In this document: one piece after another, positions 14,680 to 17,145 of the stretch
Position numbering within the stretch: the first letter of the stretch is position 1
Layout: each line of letters begins with the position of its first letter
Origin: Bacteroidales bacterium
Lineage (GTDB): Bacteria; Bacteroidota; Bacteroidia; Bacteroidales; UBA932
NCBI GenBank assembly: GCA_024689525.1
Contig: JAILDI010000005.1
Span: 1 to 17,145, forward strand
Length of the DNA stretch: 17,145 nucleotides
Direction of reading: 5' to 3'
Notes under the pieces: model-generated
Databases searched by the model: none
Told to the model about the DNA's origin: nothing
What the model saw: only the letters and a program-made list of their open reading frames with translations
Made by a program: the position numbers and the translations under genes

Positions 14680-16700
14680 TATTCTTCCTCGCTGCTATTC
14701 TCCTTCTGTTCGATACCGCGGATCTTCTCCATAAGGGCACGGAGGTTATCCTTAGCGGCGTTGATCTTTTCCTGCATCTGAGCCTTCAGGCTCTCTGCAC
14801 CCTTGGAAAGGCCGAAGAAGCCGATATTGTTTTCGTAGGTCTGAATCTCCTGCTGGAGCTGGTTGTATTCCTGCATCAGGCGGTCCTTCTCGGTAAGAGG
14901 AGCGGCTGCGCGCCTTTCACCGCGGCCTTCCCTGCGCTGGCCTCCGCGTGCGCCGAAGCCGGGGAACTTGGCCTGCATGGCCTCCTTGTAAGCGCCCTGC
15001 ACGGCCTCCTTCTCCTTGAAAGGAACGAAGCCGATGGCATTCCACTTCTCTGCAAAGGCCGATGCCGCCGCACGTGCCTCCTCCGCATTCTCCGGCACCT
15101 CGAAGGCGTTGATCTCGGCGATCAGGGCCTTCTTGGCGGAGAGGTTTGCGCGGAAGTCATTCTTGGGACGGTCCTCGCTCTTGTCGCGGGCCTCGAAGAA
15201 GGTGTCGCAGGCGGCGCGGAAGCGCTTCCACAGCTGCTCGCTCTTCTTGCGGGGAACTGCGCCGATCTCCTTCCACATCTTCTGGAGTTCGATGAGACGG
15301 TCGCCAGTGGCCTTCCAGTCCGTGCTGTCCTTGAGGGATTCAGCCTCCTCGATGATGGCCATCTTGCGCTCCATATTGCCGGACATATTCTCCTTGAACT
15401 CGTTGTAGTACTCCCTCTTGCGGGCGAAGAACGCGTCGCAGGCTGCGCGGAAGCGGTCATAGATCTTCTGATTGTCCTTGCGGGTTGCGAAGCCGATCTT
15501 GCGCCATTCCGCCTGGATGTCCTCAATCTCCTTGGACAGGCTGTTCCACTGGTTGGAAGAGGTGATTTCGCGGGCTGCGATTTCCTCCACCTTCTCGCAC
15601 AGTGCGGTCTTGGCCTGCAGGTTGGCCACCTGCTGGTCCTTGAGGCCTTCGAAGTGGGCCTGATACTTCTTATTGATAACGGCCGTTGCCGCACGGAACC
15701 TCTCCCAGATGGCATCCCTGTACTCCTTGGCCACGGGGCCGAATTCCTTCCACTGCTCGTGCAGTTTCTGCAGCTCCTTGAAGGATTCCACGGGATTCTC
15801 GTCTTCAGCAAGCTTTTCCGCCTGCTCGCAGAACTGGGTCTTGGCCTCAAGATTCTTCTTGAAGTCCAGGTCGCGGAGTTCGCGGTTAATCTGGACGATG
15901 TCGTAGAACTTCTCCACGTTCACCTGATAGGTGTCGTTGACGTCGCGGAAACGGTTCTGCGGCACGGGGCCGGTTTCCCTCCAGCGGTTCTGGATATCGC
16001 GGAACTTGGGGAAGGTGTCCTTCATCTCGCCGCCCTCTTCGATAAGAGCCTTGAGCTCCTCGATGAGGCCGAGCTTCACCTGAAGGTTCTCCTCCTTCTT
16101 GGCGTCCTGCTCCTTGTTGTAGGCGGCCCTTTCCGCCCTGTACTTATTATATATGGCTTTGAAACCCTCCTCGATTGCCACGAACGGGCTCTTGCTCACC
16201 GCGGGCTCTTCCTCCGCGGGAACCTCTGCCAGAGCAGCAGGCTGTGCCACTGCCTCTTCCGCAGTCTGGTCGTCCACTGCCGGCGGTTCCTCAATCGGCG
16301 ACTCCTCACCGGCTTCCGCCTTCTCACGGCCGAGCCTCTTGTAGAATGCCGACTTAATGGCCTCCGCCTCCTTGGAGCGTTTCATTCTGTCTACGCTTTC
16401 CGACAATTCCTGGAACATAGCCGACAGCTCCGCGAGAGTTCTCTCCCCGAAGTTCACCACGGTCTCCTTCACGTCATCGGCCTTGTCGGCCACCTGGTCC
16501 GACAATTTCTCCTTCACTTCAATCGCCTTCTCTTTCAGGTCCTTGAACTTCTCGGTAATCTTGGCGCCAACGGCTTCCGTGAGGGCTTCAACTTTCTCTG
16601 CGACGTCGGTCGCTGCCTGTTTCACTGTAACGGTTTCCTGTTCCTGTGCTACATCTGGGGTCTCCGGCTGGATGGCCTCAGGCTTCAATTCTTCACTCAT
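14679..16700 (-). CDS. DUF349 repeat protein, helical, function unknown
   Basis: A 673-residue, largely alpha-helical cytoplasmic protein with no signal peptide. After an acidic N-terminus there is an amphipathic Lys/Glu-rich helical stretch (about 25-110) and an acidic Pro/Ala/Glu linker (about 130-170). Five DUF349 repeats follow at about 206-270, 283-345, 360-430, 443-505 and 520-580. Their shared pattern is a W-x-x-x-G-x-x-P turn followed by W-x-RFRAA-x-D-x-FF. A short Arg/Gly-rich segment (584-600, GGQRREGRGERR) and a final coiled coil (602-666) complete it. The Arg/Gly stretch is compatible with nucleic-acid or ribosome binding, but that is inference. It is the first gene of the operon and its stop codon overlaps the yidC start (TAATG). 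The family is widespread in Bacteroidota, and its role is not established to my knowledge. Confidence 0.92.
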   Translation of the reverse strand: MSEELKPEAIQPETPDVAQEQETVTVKQAATDVAEKVEALTEAVGAKITEKFKDLKEKAIEVKEKLSDQVADKADDVKETVVNFGERTLAELSAMFQELSESVDRMKRSKEAEAIKSAFYKRLGREKAEAGEESPIEEPPAVDDQTAEEAVAQPAALAEVPAEEEPAVSKSPFVAIEEGFKAIYNKYRAERAAYNKEQDAKKEENLQVKLGLIEELKALIEEGGEMKDTFPKFRDIQNRWRETGPVPQNRFRDVNDTYQVNVEKFYDIVQINRELRDLDFKKNLEAKTQFCEQAEKLAEDENPVESFKELQKLHEQWKEFGPVAKEYRDAIWERFRAATAVINKKYQAHFEGLKDQQVANLQAKTALCEKVEEIAAREITSSNQWNSLSKEIEDIQAEWRKIGFATRKDNQKIYDRFRAACDAFFARKREYYNEFKENMSGNMERKMAIIEEAESLKDSTDWKATGDRLIELQKMWKEIGAVPRKKSEQLWKRFRAACDTFFEARDKSEDRPKNDFRANLSAKKALIAEINAFEVPENAEEARAAASAFAEKWNAIGFVPFKEKEAVQGAYKEAMQAKFPGFGARGGQRREGRGERRAAAPLTEKDRLMQEYNQLQQEIQTYENNIGFFGLSKGAESLKAQMQEKINAAKDNLRALMEKIRGIEQKENSSEEE

Positions 16701-16738
16701 AATTATGAATTACAAAGTTTAACAAAATGTACAACTTG

Positions 16739-16746
16739 CAAATATA
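16739..16746 (-). promoter_or_regulatory. -7 promoter element (TATATTTG, minus strand) for the DUF349-yidC-citX operon
   Basis: A perfect TAnnTTTG match on the minus strand, 39 bases before the ATG at 16700, predicting a leader of about 30 bases. No strong -33 TTTG is seen at 19-21 bases. Confidence 0.6.
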
Positions 16747-16758
16747 AGCATTTTTTTC

Positions 16759-16766
16759 GATTTTTG
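16759..16766 (+). promoter_or_regulatory. Probable -7 promoter element (GATTTTTG) for trmD
   Basis: Seven of eight positions match TAnnTTTG, 21 bases before the trmD ATG. A CTTG at 16735-16738 lies 20 bases upstream and fits the -33 TTTG element with one mismatch. It shares the 86-base divergent gap (16701-16786) with the DUF349 promoter. Confidence 0.5.
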
Positions 16767-16786
16767 CAGTCTAAAACGTTCGTGCG

Positions 16787-17145
16787 ATGAGAATAGACAT
16801 ACTGTCGGTTGTACCCGAACTGCTTGAGAGTCCCCTCGCCCATTCGATTCCCGGCCGCGCCGTGAAGAAGGGCCTGGTGGAAATCCACGTGCACAACCTC
16901 CGCAAATACGGCCTTGGCCCCCGCCTCACTGTCGATGACTACTGCTACGGCGGTGACGCCGGAATGGTGATGATGGTGGAACCCGTCTTCAAGATGATTG
17001 AGGAACTCACTGCGGAGCGCCACTACGACGAAATCATCTATATGGCCCCTGACGGCGATATCTTCGACCAGGGCATGGCCAACGCACTGTCCCTCAAGGA
17101 GAACATAATCATCCTCTGCGGCCACTACAAAGGCATCGACGAACG
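16787..17145 (+). CDS. trmD: TrmD, tRNA (guanine-N1)-methyltransferase (N-terminal part, cut by window edge)
   Basis: Methylates G37 of tRNAs that read CNN codons, using S-adenosylmethionine, which prevents +1 frameshifting. The first 119 codons are present; the family is about 225-250 residues, so roughly half is missing. The N-terminal knot domain is clear: MRIDILSVVPELLESPLAHS, RAVKKGLVEIHVHNLRKYG, the VDDYCYGGDAGMVMMVEP core (canonical VDD-x-PYGGGAGM, here with C and D substitutions), APDGDIFDQGMA and LCGHYKGIDER, the knotted cofactor-binding loop. It reads divergently from the DUF349-yidC-citX operon. No rpsP, rimM or rplS neighbour is visible on this side. Confidence 0.96.
   Translation, partial: MRIDILSVVPELLESPLAHSIPGRAVKKGLVEIHVHNLRKYGLGPRLTVDDYCYGGDAGMVMMVEPVFKMIEELTAERHYDEIIYMAPDGDIFDQGMANALSLKENIIILCGHYKGIDE

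Overview
This window comes from a member of the Bacteroidota, most likely a Bacteroidales species with a fairly GC-rich genome. The evidence is a SusC-type TonB-dependent receptor with an N-terminal carboxypeptidase-regulatory-like domain, promoters of the TAnnTTTG type with no clear Shine-Dalgarno sequences, and a Bacteroidota-style DUF349 protein and YidC. Nearly all of the window is coding. I see no tRNA, rRNA, CRISPR array, transposase or phage gene.

Layout. (1) 1-4901 looks like the edge of a polysaccharide-utilization locus. The first two thirds of a susC-like gene runs leftward off the window, and a secreted family-31 glycoside hydrolase with a C-terminal discoidin-like domain is transcribed divergently from it. 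(2) 4934-10842 is a tight leftward operon: PAP2 phosphatase, a CitC-CitG fusion protein, aconitase and NADP-isocitrate dehydrogenase. It ends at a terminator shared with the glycosidase gene. (3) 10902-12198 is a rightward pair, yggS (PLP homeostasis) and ybaK (Cys-tRNA(Pro) deacylase). It is driven from a mirror-image promoter pair that also serves the PAP2 operon. (4) 12311-16700 is a leftward operon of a DUF349 protein, yidC and citX. (5) trmD starts at 16787 and runs off the right edge.

How the genes fit together. CitC, CitG and CitX are the three maturation enzymes of citrate lyase: CitG makes the prosthetic-group precursor, CitX attaches it to the acyl-carrier subunit, and CitC acetylates it. 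All three are present, with CitC and CitG fused. The lyase subunits (CitD, CitE, CitF) are not in the window. The fusion gene is cotranscribed with aconitase and isocitrate dehydrogenase, so activation of citrate cleavage and the competing oxidative route from citrate to 2-oxoglutarate appear to share one transcript.

The most unusual object is a roughly 155-bp palindromic element inside yggS. It has 19-bp terminal inverted repeats (18 of 19 matching) and several internal hairpins. It adds about 51 in-frame codons, and removing them restores a normal-length YggS of about 220 residues. A second, unrelated nested palindrome of about 107 bp fills the ybaK-citX intergenic region and supplies the citX stop codon.
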